A stretch of DNA of 64,000 nucleotides, taken from positions 1 to 64,000 of the forward strand of contig JAGYXB010002028.1 of NCBI GenBank assembly GCA_022495005.1, given 5' to 3'. The notes below the pieces were generated by a model. That model was not told the DNA's origin. It did no database searches and worked only from the letters and a program-made list of their open reading frames with translations. This DNA comes from Rhyacophila brunnea (lineage: Eukaryota; Arthropoda; Insecta; Trichoptera; Rhyacophilidae). The stretch's first letter is position 1, and the number at the start of each line of letters is the position of its first letter. A program made the translations under genes and the position numbers. Shown piece by piece: positions 1 through 10,534 of the stretch.

Positions 1-94
1 AGTAGGTAAGTATGTTAAAGAGTTATCTTGCCGTAGGTTTATTTGCAACCATGTGAACTTCTGGCTCGAGCAACTACTTTCAAAATTATCTAAA

Positions 95-330
95 AGGGCC
101 ATGCAGAGGAGCGTGTCGCCTTTTCGACAGTTTCATTTACACACCGCCGCCCTCGTCCGCTGCTGGTGCGCTCTCTGCTAAACGTTCGGTTTGATTTAAT
201 CGCTACCGCCGCGCAAGACGCGTGTCCGGCACGTGCGAGACGCGTGCACGCCGCGCGCGAAAACACCCTTTCTCGTCGTGCATATTGCGAGCCAATCGTG
301 GCGGCGGAATGAGGACATCGCGGATTAATA
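95..330. promoter_or_regulatory. CpG-rich block, possible promoter or first-exon region
   Basis: This block of about 230 bp holds roughly thirty CpG dinucleotides, including runs of GCGCGC and repeated ACGCGTG, while the surrounding kilobases are AT-rich and CpG-poor. It matches no repeat elsewhere in the window. CpG-dense islands of this kind in insect DNA often mark promoters or 5' untranslated exons, so this is the best host regulatory candidate here. I see no convincing open reading frame or splice-site pair, and the direction of any transcription is unknown. It could also be a fragment of a GC-rich transposon. Confidence 0.35.
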
Positions 331-1182
331 TTGACAGCCGACAGCTGACTTGTTATTTACCTGATAATAATTGCTAAATCTGCCTGGTTCACAGGAACCG
401 GAATTTAATGAGTGTGGTAGTATCTATGGGTTGTATAAAGGTGGTGTGAGAATCAATCCAATTTATTTAGTCAGTATACAATGACAGATAAAAGATAAGT
501 ACTTACTTGCCCGCAAAAAAAAAAAATATTCGTTGAATAAAAGAAATAGTTAATTAAAGATTGATAATTACACGATAATCCATGTCATGATTTGCAACGT
601 TTAATGATGACTATTTTTGATATATTTTCTCATTGTACTAGAAACCAGTCATATCATATAGTATTTATTACTTTTCACTTGATAAACAATACAAATTATC
701 ACTGTGTGCGAAAAGGAAATACATATAATCTAATACTGAAAATGTTTTAAGATATATTATATAAGTACATAATATGTAAAATTAACCATAATGCATGATT
801 ATTATGTATAATTTGCATGCGGAACGAGGGAAGTCTGAAGTCAACGAGTTGAATGGATACAAATTTACACAACACATTGAATTTCCCATACAAAGTTGTA
901 CAAAACTATATCTTTATCTTATTGCACACTTTCTTTTTATCGATTTTTAGATCACGACTAAACTTGCTGAAATGTCGCGATTATTCCTATATCGAAAATC
1001 AACAGTTAAATATCCCAACCCACTTAATTTTGAATTGTTCTTTGTCATTATCGTAGATATCGCTTTATCATTTTTTTTAATATATAACATGCATTATAGT
1101 TAGGTACTATTATCTACTATATATTATATACTATTACAACTAATTAATTAGGTTACTTTCTTTATTGAGCAAGATCACAGAA
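331..1182. other. AT-rich DNA without recognised feature
   Basis: Nothing supported. A short motif near 525-555 (ttgaataaaagaaatag) resembles the 3' tail of the SINE-B family described at 52401. Confidence 0.5.
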
Positions 1183-1715
1183 CAGATAAATAGATATAAT
1201 TCCGATAGGCTATACCTACACATTTTGACGCAGGGTTTTGAATGTGTGAGTGTCCTACAAAAATGAACCACACATTATATACGTGCAATAGTGTGTGTTG
1301 AAACCTTCAAAAACACCAACATTGTATGAGCGTCAGTGCATAAGCGGAGAGCAGTTGTCAGAACGATGGTATAACGTATTCTTGACACGTGTTTAAGTTA
1401 ATCCCATATTCTTCCACATTCGAGATCGATTGCCTGTTAGAGAAAGTATTTGCTTCATAACTTTGCACTTCGGCTCTATTATACATAATATTCTTAAAAT
1501 ATTTTTTTACATGTATCATATATTTATTTATTTATTACTACATACATTTACAAGTGAATACCATTTGATCTAATTTTATGCGAGGTAATTTTGGCAAATA
1601 GGCGTATCAGTGTAGTAAAAAGTGCAAAAAAGTGCAACGTTATAAAACGTATAGGTACCTACTCTACTCTACACCCGTTATGTATTTCAGTTCCCATTAT
1701 TTCTGAGTTCCTTGG
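1183..1715 (+). repeat. Unclassified dispersed repeat R2, copy 1 (interrupted)
   Basis: Positions 1183-1441 closely match segments at 11076-11338 (minus), 46515-46803 (minus) and 62178-62460 (plus). Shared landmarks are ttccgataggctat, gacgcagggttttgaatg, the octamer-rich atgaaccacacattat and the end gagatcgattgcctgtta. In the 62 kb copy the repeat continues with ctctacacgcgtta and gtatttc; here that continuation reappears only at about 1662-1715, so 1442-1661 looks like an insertion. No reading frame or terminal repeat was found, so the class is unknown. Confidence 0.6.
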
Positions 1716-2289
1716 TAAATATACTACTATTTAATTATGTTATTTTCTTTATTGACCAAGATATTCCTCCAATAACAAGAAAATTATAACAACATTCGAT
1801 ATAATATAGGTAGGTATATTGAAGTATGGGTATATAACTATGTTATTATAACAAATATTATATACAGTTGCAATACGATAGGTAATATAGCTAGGTAGCA
1901 CGATATATTGTAGTGTATGCACATTGTTATTTTATTTAATATTCTCATTAAATTAAATAGACTTTTAAATAATGGTAAATGGTAAAATTATACCGCGGAA
2001 ACTATTACTATGTGGTGTGATCGACGTCGATTATATTATTCATTCCCTCAAGTTTACCGTTCGGATTAGCGCCGAGCCCGGCTATTTACCATATTGACGT
2101 ACAGTCGAGTATTACATACATACATAGGTACTAGCGAGAGTCGATACACTGATCCTATAATAAATAACTAGTCAGCAGCTAGTCAGACGTTCAACAGATA
2201 CAGAGTGTTTACAATACTAATTACTAAAATATCAGTTCATTTTGAATAACCATATTGCGTAGAATAAACGCCATTAAATATCTACTATA
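1716..2289. other. AT-rich DNA without recognised feature
   Basis: Contains short TAGGTA-type simple motifs common across this genome. Nothing else seen. Confidence 0.5.
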
Positions 2290-2297
2290 TTTAACAG

Positions 2298-2867
2298 CAG
2301 TGACTTCCTTAGACAAAATGCCGCCCCATTTTATACAGTATTTTAAATCATTCTTTCTTCACAATATCTACGAAATGTGTAGTTGGTACCTATGGATACA
2401 TTAAAACGTTCAAAATTAAATTTATAAATATTTTTTCCCGAATGTTGGTAATACAGTAGCTTCTTAAATGTCATTTTTGCGATACATTAATTTGCTCTGT
2501 CTAGGTGAATTATGGACGATCCGTGTCGTTTTTCTTCTTCAAGAAACTTGGCAACATTTGTAATGGTATTTTAGCCTGAGATCGCAAAGGTTTAGGAATT
2601 ATTACATCGATTTCTGGTCACCAAGGACGTCGAAGGGCAACGAAGTAAACTAGACATCGCGAACCCGATAAAAAAATACAGTCTCGTTAAACCTTATATG
2701 TTAACTAATACATTTTGTTTCCAACCAGTGAGCTGATTTTTTAATGGAAATATATATTTGTTATTAAGTACTAAGTTTAGCTATTTCTGTAAATATACCG
2801 AATGATTTTTCTCGATTTGCCGCCCCCGAGCGACGCTCAATCTGCCTACCCCCACGGAACGTCACTG
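2298..2867. mobile_element. hAT-type MITE, CAGTGACGTCC family, copy 1
   Basis: Left end CAGTGACTTCCTTAG and right end GGAACGTCACTG are inverted relative to each other. The flanks are tttaacag (2290-2297) and cttaacag (2868-2875), a 7 of 8 base target-site duplication, as expected for hAT transposons. A second copy at 34350-34863 shares both ends and the subterminal stretch gctcaatctgcctacc. There is no transposase, so it is non-autonomous. Confidence 0.8.
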
Positions 2868-3059
2868 CTTAACAGAAAAACGCTGAGATAGTTTCAGATT
2901 CTGGTTATGATTTTTGTTATTACAAATGAAAGACATAAATACTTACTATACTAATTTTTATTGACTTTCATCTTACTTAGTACCTACTTATTTAAAAATA
3001 GGGGTGCGTCTTAAAAATAATCGGAGCATTTAAAAAATCCATACTTGTATGAAAGAATT

Positions 3060-3780
3060 TTTTTTTTCCCAATCAAAATGCCAATAAAGTTCTGATCAAT
3101 TTGAGATGTATGTCGCCTACTATCACGTGACGTCATAGTTACGTGCCACTACGGGAAAAAAGTGTGTAATGTTGTTTTTCTTGGTGTTTAAAATGTTACC
3201 ATACTGATGCTCCCATCCCGTAGCACATTTTGAACCTTTAAATTAACATTGTCAGTCGGCAAAATCTGCCGAAATCGCCAGGACGACAATGAGGTCACCT
3301 CACGTCGAACTGCACTACATCGATACCTGCATGACTCAATGAAAGTTTTTATGATCTTCTACATGCCTACACTTTTCGACAGTCATGTCAAAATCACGTT
3401 TTTTTGTTTTTAGTGGTTGGCACTATGTATTTTCTATAAGAACGTTGTCTATTATCTTTGGTCTGCAGGTTGAGTTCCATTCAAAATATTATCTATGGAT
3501 GTCATGTCACAAGTAATTTTAACGCACGCACACGTAGAAACTTTTAAAATTAATTGAAATTAGCATGAATAATTAATAATAATTCAAATTACTAATACAT
3601 TATAGTTGGCACTCTTCACCAGTGTCATTCTTCAGTGAATTTACAGAGATAGTGATTGTTCAAAATATTCTGCAAAATGACGAAACCATAGACTAAATTT
3701 GTCGCCACGACAGCGTGACAGTAGGCGACATGCACCTCAATTTGATTAGCGCTTTGAACTCATTCAAAAAGTTGCATTTG
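3060..3780. mobile_element. Probable foldback or TIR element
   Basis: The left segment around 3094-3132 (caatttgagatgtatgtcgc followed by ctactatcacg) is inverted around 3713-3750 (cgtgacagtaggcgac then atgcacctcaatttg). Arms of about 40 bases lie roughly 580 bases apart. This is typical of non-autonomous DNA transposons. The outer limits are uncertain and I found no clear TSD. Confidence 0.45.
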
Positions 3781-4139
3781 CACATAACTCTTTTCTCTCT
3801 GGCTGAATAAATAAAATAGGAAAATTTCGGCTTAAACATGATGTAAAACCACAAAGCGTAAATGTGTTTGTTAATTGGAATTTAATAAAATTTTAATCCG
3901 AATGCAAATAACTTCCAAAATCAATTTGGTGAAGTTTACATTCTGAAATGCGTCCACGACCTGTCAAAGGGAATATTTGGTGAATAAATACGGTGACCAC
4001 GTATCCTTTATTATGAAGGACAAATGTTTAACTCTAGGGAGATATCATTTGAACGTATTTATTCCTTACTATCTAAAGTACTTATAGAAGTTCAACCAGT
4101 CACATGCCGTGAGTCCGTGGGTATAGGAAGGTAGTACCT

Positions 4140-4475
4140 GCAAATATCATCATCAGCCCGAATCTATCCATTGCTGGATGAAAGCCTCTCCAAGCTGATT
4201 TCACTTCTCTCGGCCCTGTGCGTTGCATTGCCACGTACTTCCGCAGAATATTATCATTTAGATCCATTTAGAGGCCTATAGGTATACCTTGTGGACGTTT
4301 TGTACCTCTTGGATACAACTGGATGACTAAATTTGTGAAATTATATCACATCGAAAACCCTAGTCTGCTTCCTTATCCACTCATTCCTCTTTTTGTCCTT
4401 TCGCGTTATGCCCAACATGCACCTCTCCATACCACGTTGTGCTACTCCTGGAAAAATATAAGAGCGGTGAATATA
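4140..4475 (-). mobile_element. RTE-like LINE fragment (RTE2), 3' part
   Basis: This matches the segment at 6940-7370 base for base over long stretches (catcatcagcc, ccattgctggatgaa, tgccacgtacttc, cctctccataccacg). On the minus strand the far end reads as the 3' terminus of an RTE-type retrotransposon. The fragment is degraded and holds only the C-terminal region. The RTE assignment comes from the longer copy, which retains a YLG-containing reverse transcriptase segment. Confidence 0.55.
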
Positions 4476-5015
4476 CGGCAAATGAAAATAACAAATGGAA
4501 ATATTACTAAATTTAAGAGATGCACATAGATTTCGTGAGTATGATTTTTAAAGTGAAACCTTTTTACATGCGGTACATACAGCAAAATCACTCAACAATT
4601 TTGACTGTATGCTTTAGCCACGTCGCTCATCGTAATTTAAATTTATTTCCGCACATACCTCGAACGCGACATCTTAGTTTGAAGAGCTTGTGCCGGAAAC
4701 AACAAAATTCACCAGACATGGAGCGCATATATAATACCAAAATTTCGCACCGTCACATGTGCAGGTGCTGCTTTTTTATTCGTTTCGGCTATTCACGTGA
4801 TGTCATTTTCCCGGTATAGCCTCGCCTATGCGTACGGAAGAAAGTTGCAATATTGCGCCCAATTTTGATTTATGTTGCATGCACTGGCTACCACTTACAT
4901 ACTCAGTCCATGTCCGCTCTGTCGTAACATGTGGTCACCACACGGCGCTTCCAAGAACTATTTTTCTCACCTACGTCGCTAGCGAAAATGATTTAAAATT
5001 AAAATTTATTTATTT
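4476..5015. other. Unclassified DNA with a direct repeat
   Basis: A roughly 35-base segment near 4619-4650 (cgtcgctcatcg followed by taatttaaatttattt) recurs in direct orientation near 4973-5015. This could be the remains of a terminally repeated element. Reading frames here are short and not recognised. Confidence 0.3.
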
Positions 5016-5060
5016 ATTAAAAGAAATAGTGTAAATAATATTTACACTATTTCTTTTAAT
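5016..5060. repeat. Perfect 45-base palindrome
   Basis: Two perfectly complementary 22-base arms (starting attaaaagaaatagtg) are separated by one base. It would form a strong hairpin or cruciform. The arm sequence resembles the AAAGAAATAGT tail of the SINE-B repeats at 52401 and near 550, so it may be an inverted joint of two such tails. Confidence 0.9.
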
Positions 5061-5404
5061 GCACTATATTTACTAAATATAGTATTTAAAAACAAAGAAA
5101 TAGGAATAGTATAAAAAAGATCACATAGTAAAACATCTTGGGTACATATAAATCTATATATAAGTATAATTTAGGATTAAACAGTAGTAGGGGCGACATT
5201 TTGTAAGGGACCCGTGAAATAGTTGTTATCTTTTTGAATTACATACATGACGTGTAATATGCGCTGCTCAGAAAACAATAAAATTGCAGTGTTATAATAT
5301 CTAGATATTTAGATTTAGTTAATAACTTGATGAACATAATATTTTGATTTAAGTCCATGTCTCATGTCTTAAAACATACAGATAAACCGATGTTACTGCG
5401 TTAG
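5061..5404. other. AT-rich DNA without recognised feature
   Basis: Nothing supported in this stretch. Confidence 0.5.
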
Positions 5405-5878
5405 CATTTTATAACGTTTTTATCAGCTCGTATTCTTATTTGTCCGGTACAAATCTTGCAATCGATTTTTAACTAACTTTCCGACTAGCTAGACATTTGA
5501 AACTTTTAGAATATACCTATCAGAACACGATGTCAATACATTCTTTTAATACTTTTAGCCATCTTTAAGTAGAATTGAATAGAATTCATTTTCAGTTAAT
5601 TCTGTTTTGTATGAAAAGTTATTTCGGAAGAAATCCGTAATCCAATCCACTATTATTGGTTACTAAGTGGGTGGTCCTAGCAACTAAATTATTAATATAT
5701 ACCTGCGTTACTATAGAAATCAAAATGACATTTCAGTATTCTATATTTGTTTGTTTGTCTGTTTTTTATATACTTCATATCAAGTACAAGTTTGAGCGTA
5801 TTGAGCATAATAATTCAACAGAAAATTTAAAAACGTTGTATATAAAAAGTTCTTTTTATCTTGTAATTATTTAATAAA
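5405..5878 (+). repeat. Dispersed repeat R-A, copy 1 (no hAT insertion)
   Basis: About 470 bases match the two flanks of the hAT transposon at 58251-61112, from gctcgtattctt to aaaagttctttttatcttg. At 5552-5559 the sequence cttttagc occurs once, exactly where the other copy carries the transposon between two cttttagc copies. This copy is therefore an empty site. Both copies hold a short frame encoding ATKLLIYTCVT, but I do not recognise a protein, and the repeat class is unknown. Confidence 0.8.
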
Positions 5879-5989
5879 GTTCTGCATGCACTAAAAGATT
5901 CGTTCATGTTTCGAATCAATTTATTTACACTTTCGCGAATAGCCCTTCCCGATTATTCACGTGTTATTTATTTTTCCATGGAAATATGT

Positions 5990-6293
5990 GGGTCTATTCT
6001 ATGCTTATCGACCGCTAAAGTGATAAAGTGAAAAATATTATCAAACTTAGGGTAGGTTTGTATCAAAATATTAGCACGTATTGTAACAATTACACGAAGC
6101 CGGTTTTTATTGTTGCAATAAGTGCTATATTTTAACAGCACCTATCTTGCTGCTGTTAAAATATAGCACTTATTGCAACAATAAAAACCAGCTTCGTGTA
6201 ATTGTTACAATAAGTGCTAATATTTTGATACAAACCTACCCTAGCTTTGATAATATTTATCAATTTAGTGTTCGATAAGTATAGAATAGACCC
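5990..6293. mobile_element. 304 bp near-perfect palindrome, foldback MITE
   Basis: The element begins gggtctattctatgcttatc and ends with its inverse (gataagtatagaataga then ccc). The two halves of about 150 bases match almost throughout, including the inner segment with tgttgcaataagtgctat, and meet near 6140. It would fold into one long hairpin. Degenerate relatives lie at 30015-30240 and 53975-54070. I see no clear TSD or protein. Confidence 0.8.
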
Positions 6294-6939
6294 AATGGTC
6301 ACCATTTGTACAAACTTGTTTTCATGCTGTAGTGTATAAGTATTCCGGTGGAATTAGCGCTTAATTATTAATCCCGCATTATTTGTGCAACCAAATACTA
6401 AACTATTTCTCAACATATTATCTAAGTAGGTACCACGGGTTTTCGGACTGTTTCATGACATATCCTCAGAATTAATAAATTACAATAAAGAGCAATTAAA
6501 TAGTGTATTGCCTGGTTAATATTCAATTTAATAGCTATTCAATTCTTTTATTGTTCAATGCGGTCGGTTTTGTATTTATGGTTGTTAATTTTGGTTGCTA
6601 TGGTTTTCTACTCCAATATTTTCCGAAAATTAAATTCGACAAAATCATTTAAATTTATAATTTTTTCCAAAATTTCTAGGATTTTCTTACTTCTCAAGAA
6701 ATCAGCAATAGGAATCTTGAAAAATCGAGAGAGTGTTACTAGAAAAAATAACAATCGGGATTTGAAACAGAAAAACGAAGCGACCGACGTTGATCTCAAG
6801 TGGAAACAGAATTTATTATTTGCCGGTAAAAATTATATTGCTAACCTCTTCAATCTTTAAGCAGGAGAAACAACGATTTTTTAATGCACCGATATACAAA
6901 ATATGAATGGTCTATAACTACCAATTCACATAATTCGTG
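6294..6939 (+). other. Unannotated DNA with one small unassigned ORF
   Basis: A 100-codon frame at 6558-6860 starts with a hydrophobic stretch (MRSVLYLWLLILVAMVFYS) that resembles a signal peptide and ends in a basic, Lys- and Asn-rich region. I recognise no family. An AT-rich genome produces such frames by chance, so I do not call it a gene. The rest is featureless. Confidence 0.2.
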
Positions 6940-7630
6940 TCAGCATCATCAGCCTGAATCTATCCACTGCTGGATGAAGGCCTCTTCAAGCTGCTTCCAC
7001 TTCTCTCAGTCATGTGCGTTGTATTGCCACGTACTTCTGCAGAATTTTATCATTTCATCGATCCAGCGGCCTCTAGATCTACCTTGCGAACGTTTTGTAC
7101 CTCTTGGATAGCACTGGATGACTAAATTTATACAAAGATTGACTCTTCTTCGAGCTGTGTTCAGTCCATCTCCATTTGAGGGTTTTAATGAACTCTATTA
7201 CATCGCAAACCCTTGTCTACTTCCTTATCCACTCATTTCTCTTTTTGTCCTTTCGCATTATGCCCAGGATGCACCTCTCCATACCACGCTGTGCTACTCT
7301 CTTTTACCTAGGGTCCATGTTTCACACGCATATGTGATTACGGGAAGCACACACTGGTTGAACACTTTGAGCTTTAGGCAAAGTGGAAGGTCACTTTTGA
7401 AAACATTATTCAGGTGGCCAAAAGCACTCCAGCCTAGCTTTACTATACGAACAATTTTATCAAATATACATCCATCTATAGCCTGACACTTGTCCCAGAT
7501 AGATGTATTTTGTCACCTGTTCGAGTTGAGTGCCATTGATAAGGATCTCTTTTTCGCCCGCAAAGCAGTTGACCATGACTTCGTCTTTGTTAGATTTATT
7601 TTCAAACCTACTTTGTTAATTTGTGTAATA
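6940..7630 (-). mobile_element. RTE-like LINE fragment (RTE2), longest copy
   Basis: Read on the minus strand, the segment around 7500-7620 encodes VGLKINLTKTK and, after frame shifts, a YIYLGQ motif. This is the thumb-side part of a reverse transcriptase with the conserved YLG found in RTE-clade elements. The left end (catcatcagcctgaat, ccactgctggatgaagg) matches the well-known 3' terminus of RTE retroposons in insects. The copy has several frame breaks and is dead. Related fragments lie at 4140-4475 and 21285-21510. Confidence 0.6.
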
Positions 7631-7904
7631 ACCATTAAATATTACAATACATAACGTACACATAACTCTTTTTAGTAATAGTCCAAACTATTTTCAAATC
7701 ATCTAATTTTATAGTAGGTAAATGGGTACCTACGTAAATACATTGCAAAAAATAATTAGGTAGGTACCTAACTTGAACTTAATCGAATGCAGAAAGGGAG
7801 AGGCATATTTTAAGTAAGCCGCGTGGCAGGGATGAAATCTAACAGTGCCTTCCGTTTATTTTTCATTTTGCGGCACCTCCGCGGGAGCAATATTGTTTGA
7901 ATAA
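7631..7904. other. AT-rich DNA without recognised feature
   Basis: Contains TAGGTACCTA-type motifs. Nothing else seen. Confidence 0.5.
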
Positions 7905-8012
7905 AATTGTTTGATTAATATTTATGACGGCATCGGCGCACGTTCGTGCCGACGCCCTTCCCATGCGCAAGCATTAGACGCCTTAATATGCCATTATGAT
8001 TGACCATTTTGT
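7905..8012. promoter_or_regulatory. Possible conserved non-coding element
   Basis: A GC-richer island inside AT-rich DNA contains a hairpin (tcggcgcacg, short loop, cgtgccga) followed by homeodomain-like TTAATATG, CATTATGATTGAC. It matches no other place in the window and has no reading frame. A cis-regulatory role is only a guess from composition and motifs. Confidence 0.2.
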
Positions 8013-8054
8013 GTTAAACGAATAAAATGATAGGTTTCCAAAATGAATAATAGT

Positions 8055-8168
8055 TTGTACCTGAATATACTCTTCAGTGCGAATAACGCTGCATTTCCAC
8101 TCTTCAGTCTGCTGGCGAGTTCAGGTTCATCTCGTTCATTTCGGAGAAGTTGGTTCCCAAGTATTTAA
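8055..8168 (-). pseudogene. RTE reverse transcriptase fragment
   Basis: On the minus strand this segment reads FKYLGTNFSEMNEMNLN and, in a second frame, LASRLKSGNAALFALKSIFR. The pattern YLG, then RI/RL..GN.A....LK, is the conserved segment after the reverse transcriptase palm in RTE-clade elements. Only about 40 codons remain, with a frameshift. It ends just before the element at 8169. Confidence 0.55.
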
Positions 8169-9152
8169 AAACAGCGGTAGGGGAGACCGAGGTGGGTTGA
8201 CACAAAGGTGAGTTGACACAACGACGATATCTCAAAATGTATAACCTTACTATTAAGAGTACAGCAATATTGTATGTTGAAGTCTTTCGACAAGTGCACC
8301 GACCTATTGGTACATGCCAAGGCTGTGTGACAAGCGGTTGTGATGATATAACTTCTGTGCTGCAACATCGAACAAAAGTAAATTTTCGGCCACTTTTTTG
8401 ATGAAGTTTATATATTTTATTGTAAAATATTTACTAATATGAGTTTAATTTTTGCGGTATAATTATTTCAGTTTTATAATTAAACTTTACTTTGTCACAA
8501 ATTACAATACTATTTAGGTTATAATTGAATTTTAAATCCAAAATCGTTATTTTTATAACCGAGGTAAGTTGAAACACTTTGTTTCAACTCATCTCGGTTA
8601 TGGATATTACATACAATTTATTTATATTATGCGATCTGGTCATTAAACATGTAGATGTTCTAGTATAAGATTCTTGTGGCAGTGCAGGCGACTCGTTTAG
8701 GTGTTGTTATACTATGACTAGACCAAATTTTAAATTGAACTAGAAATAAATTTTGATTAAATTGTTAATTTTTTTTAATTTATTGATCGCATTGATTTGT
8801 TTTGACTGTTATGCTAATATACTACGTTAATGGATGTCAAATAGTGTAGAAAAATAATTAAAATAGTTTTTCCGATTAAAAAGCGTTGTATTATGATATA
8901 AATATATATAAAATTTAACGTTTCAATCCACCTTACTTGCTGTTTCAACTCACCTCGGTACTGGGTGGGTTGAAACAGTTGGAACGCTTCCCTTAAAATG
9001 GATTTTTCACTAATGATACTGTACTGCTGTTAAATGCAAATAAAGGATGAAATATGCTGTCCAAAAAGTACATTTTTATAGTCTTAGTGGTGAAACTAAG
9101 CAAGTTATGACCAAAATGTAAAAAAATGTATCAACCCACCTCGGTGACCACT
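8169..9152. mobile_element. DNA element with repeated ACCGAGGTGGGTTGA motifs
   Basis: The left end reads ggggagaccgaggtgggttg and the right end is its inverse (atcaacccacctcggtgacc). The same motif or a close variant (ccgaggtaagttgaaaca, gtttcaactcacctcggta) recurs inside, about eight times in both orientations: near 8178, 8206, 8561, 8580, 8922, 8939, 8959 and 9129. Recurrent subterminal motifs of this kind usually serve as transposase binding sites. No transposase frame is present, so it appears non-autonomous. I could not assign the superfamily. Confidence 0.6.
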
Positions 9153-9357
9153 ACTCTCGAATGTCGAGTTATTCAACAAAATATTTCCTGTGTGTTCTTC
9201 GATACTATTGAGTACCTACTTGGTTTTCTTAATGTTATAGGCCCATGGATGGCCGTATGCGGTTTCGAGCCGTGTGCCATACTAAACTTATCTTTTCTGT
9301 TCATGGAAATATATTTTCACAAAGTATATTATAAGCATCTAATCGTATCCGTTTATC

Positions 9358-10262
9358 CAGGGGTGGGCAAACTGCGGCCCGCGGGCCGCATGTGGCCCGC
9401 CGGGTATTTTTTTGCGGCCCGCCATCATTAATTGTGCTTCTGATTACGAATAACTTTTTTACAAATTTTCAAAAATATTGACAATAGATTAAAATTAATA
9501 TCATTATTAATCAATAGAAAAAAAAAGAATTTGTTGTTTCGTAAATGTATTATATCAATACGTCTTCGTTGCGTCTCGTCTCATATTATGTAACCACTAT
9601 TTTCTACATTGAACATCGTGACACATTTAAATACTTTTAAGTCCGCGTTGCAAGGAATTAAAATATATGCCCATGATATGGTAAAATGTTTGAATGGATT
9701 TTAATTAAAACTCAAGTTATTCCTTCCACAAATATCGAATAACAACGTGGACCACTTTCAAGTTGCTGAATATATCAGAATATAAATTTGAAGAATATGG
9801 TAAAATTATTAAAGCTCTGAATGACGATTTTTCACAAAGATTTGGTGACTTCCGAAAAATTGAGACAAGTTTAGCAATATAGTACGCAATCCATTTTCAA
9901 TAGATATTGATTGTGTACCGACATAGCTACAATTTGAGATTATTGATCTGCATTGTGACACTGATTTTGAGTGACGAAACATTTTCGATCATGAACCTAA
10001 ATAAAAATTCTTTACGATCAAATATCTCCGATGTCCATTTACAAGCAGTTTTGAGAATATCAACTACAAAATTAACACCTGAATTTAAAAAAATGTTATA
10101 AAATGTACAACAGTTTCATTTTTCTCATTAATTTTTTTGTAATGTTTATTTTTCTTGATAATAAATAGTGTATATCTAAAAATGGTATTTTACTTGCGGC
10201 CCGCCGCTCATTTTGAATTCTTGAATTAGGCCCTCCATCCAAAAAGTTTGCCCCCCCCCCTG
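9358..10262 (+). mobile_element. Internally deleted hAT transposon, Charlie8/GTF2IRD2-like
   Basis: The left end CAGGGGTGGGCAAACTGCGG and the right end AAGTTTGCCCCCCCCCCTG are inverted repeats. Gcggcccgc repeats lie just inside both. The flanks share gtttat (before 9358 and from 10263), a mutated trace of the expected 8-base TSD. The ends resemble those of Charlie8-type hAT elements, whose transposase was domesticated in mammals as part of GTF2IRD2. At 905 bp the copy has lost most of its gene. Confidence 0.7.
9745..10101 (+). pseudogene. hAT transposase C-terminal remnant
   Basis: Fragments in shifting frames read YGKIIKALNDDFSQRFGDFR, then NPFSIDIDCVP and IIDLHCDT. The open stretch 9907-10101 then gives DETFSIMNLNKNSLRSNISD and HLQAVLRISTT. 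The last part matches the hATC dimerisation region of GTF2IRD2/Charlie8-type transposases (pattern TFS.MK..KS..RS.LTD.HL). The catalytic core upstream is missing and there are frameshifts, so it cannot encode an active enzyme. Confidence 0.6.
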
Positions 10263-10534
10263 GTTTATACCATACATTTGCACTTACAAATTTAGTGAAA
10301 ATATATTTTCATGAACAAAAATCATAAGTTTAGTATGGCACACGGATCTAAACCGCATACGGTTTCAGTCCATGGATGGCCTCTAAGAGACCATCCAGTA
10401 TTTTTATTCATTTCGCCGTATTCTCCAAAGGAGTAAAAATATCGCGCATATTCGTGATCATCCTCATAACCTAATACTCTGTGGAATCCAGGGAATCCAG
10501 GGAAAAATAATGGCAACTGAAATACCAAACGGGT

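Larger units (their letters stand above)
9242..10380. mobile_element. Foldback MITE split by a hAT insertion
   Basis: The left arm (9242-9357, with gtgtgccatactaaactta and atatattttcac) is inverted at 10263-10380. Arms of about 85-100 bases differ by a few substitutions and a nine-base indel near the outer ends. Between the arms sits the unrelated hAT copy at 9358-10262, so the original element was about 235 bp. Confidence 0.75.

Noticed and set aside
6558..6860. Small protein with signal-peptide-like start
   Set aside because: Single short frame in AT-rich DNA, no family recognised, no supporting context. Hydrophobic starts are common in translated AT-rich sequence.
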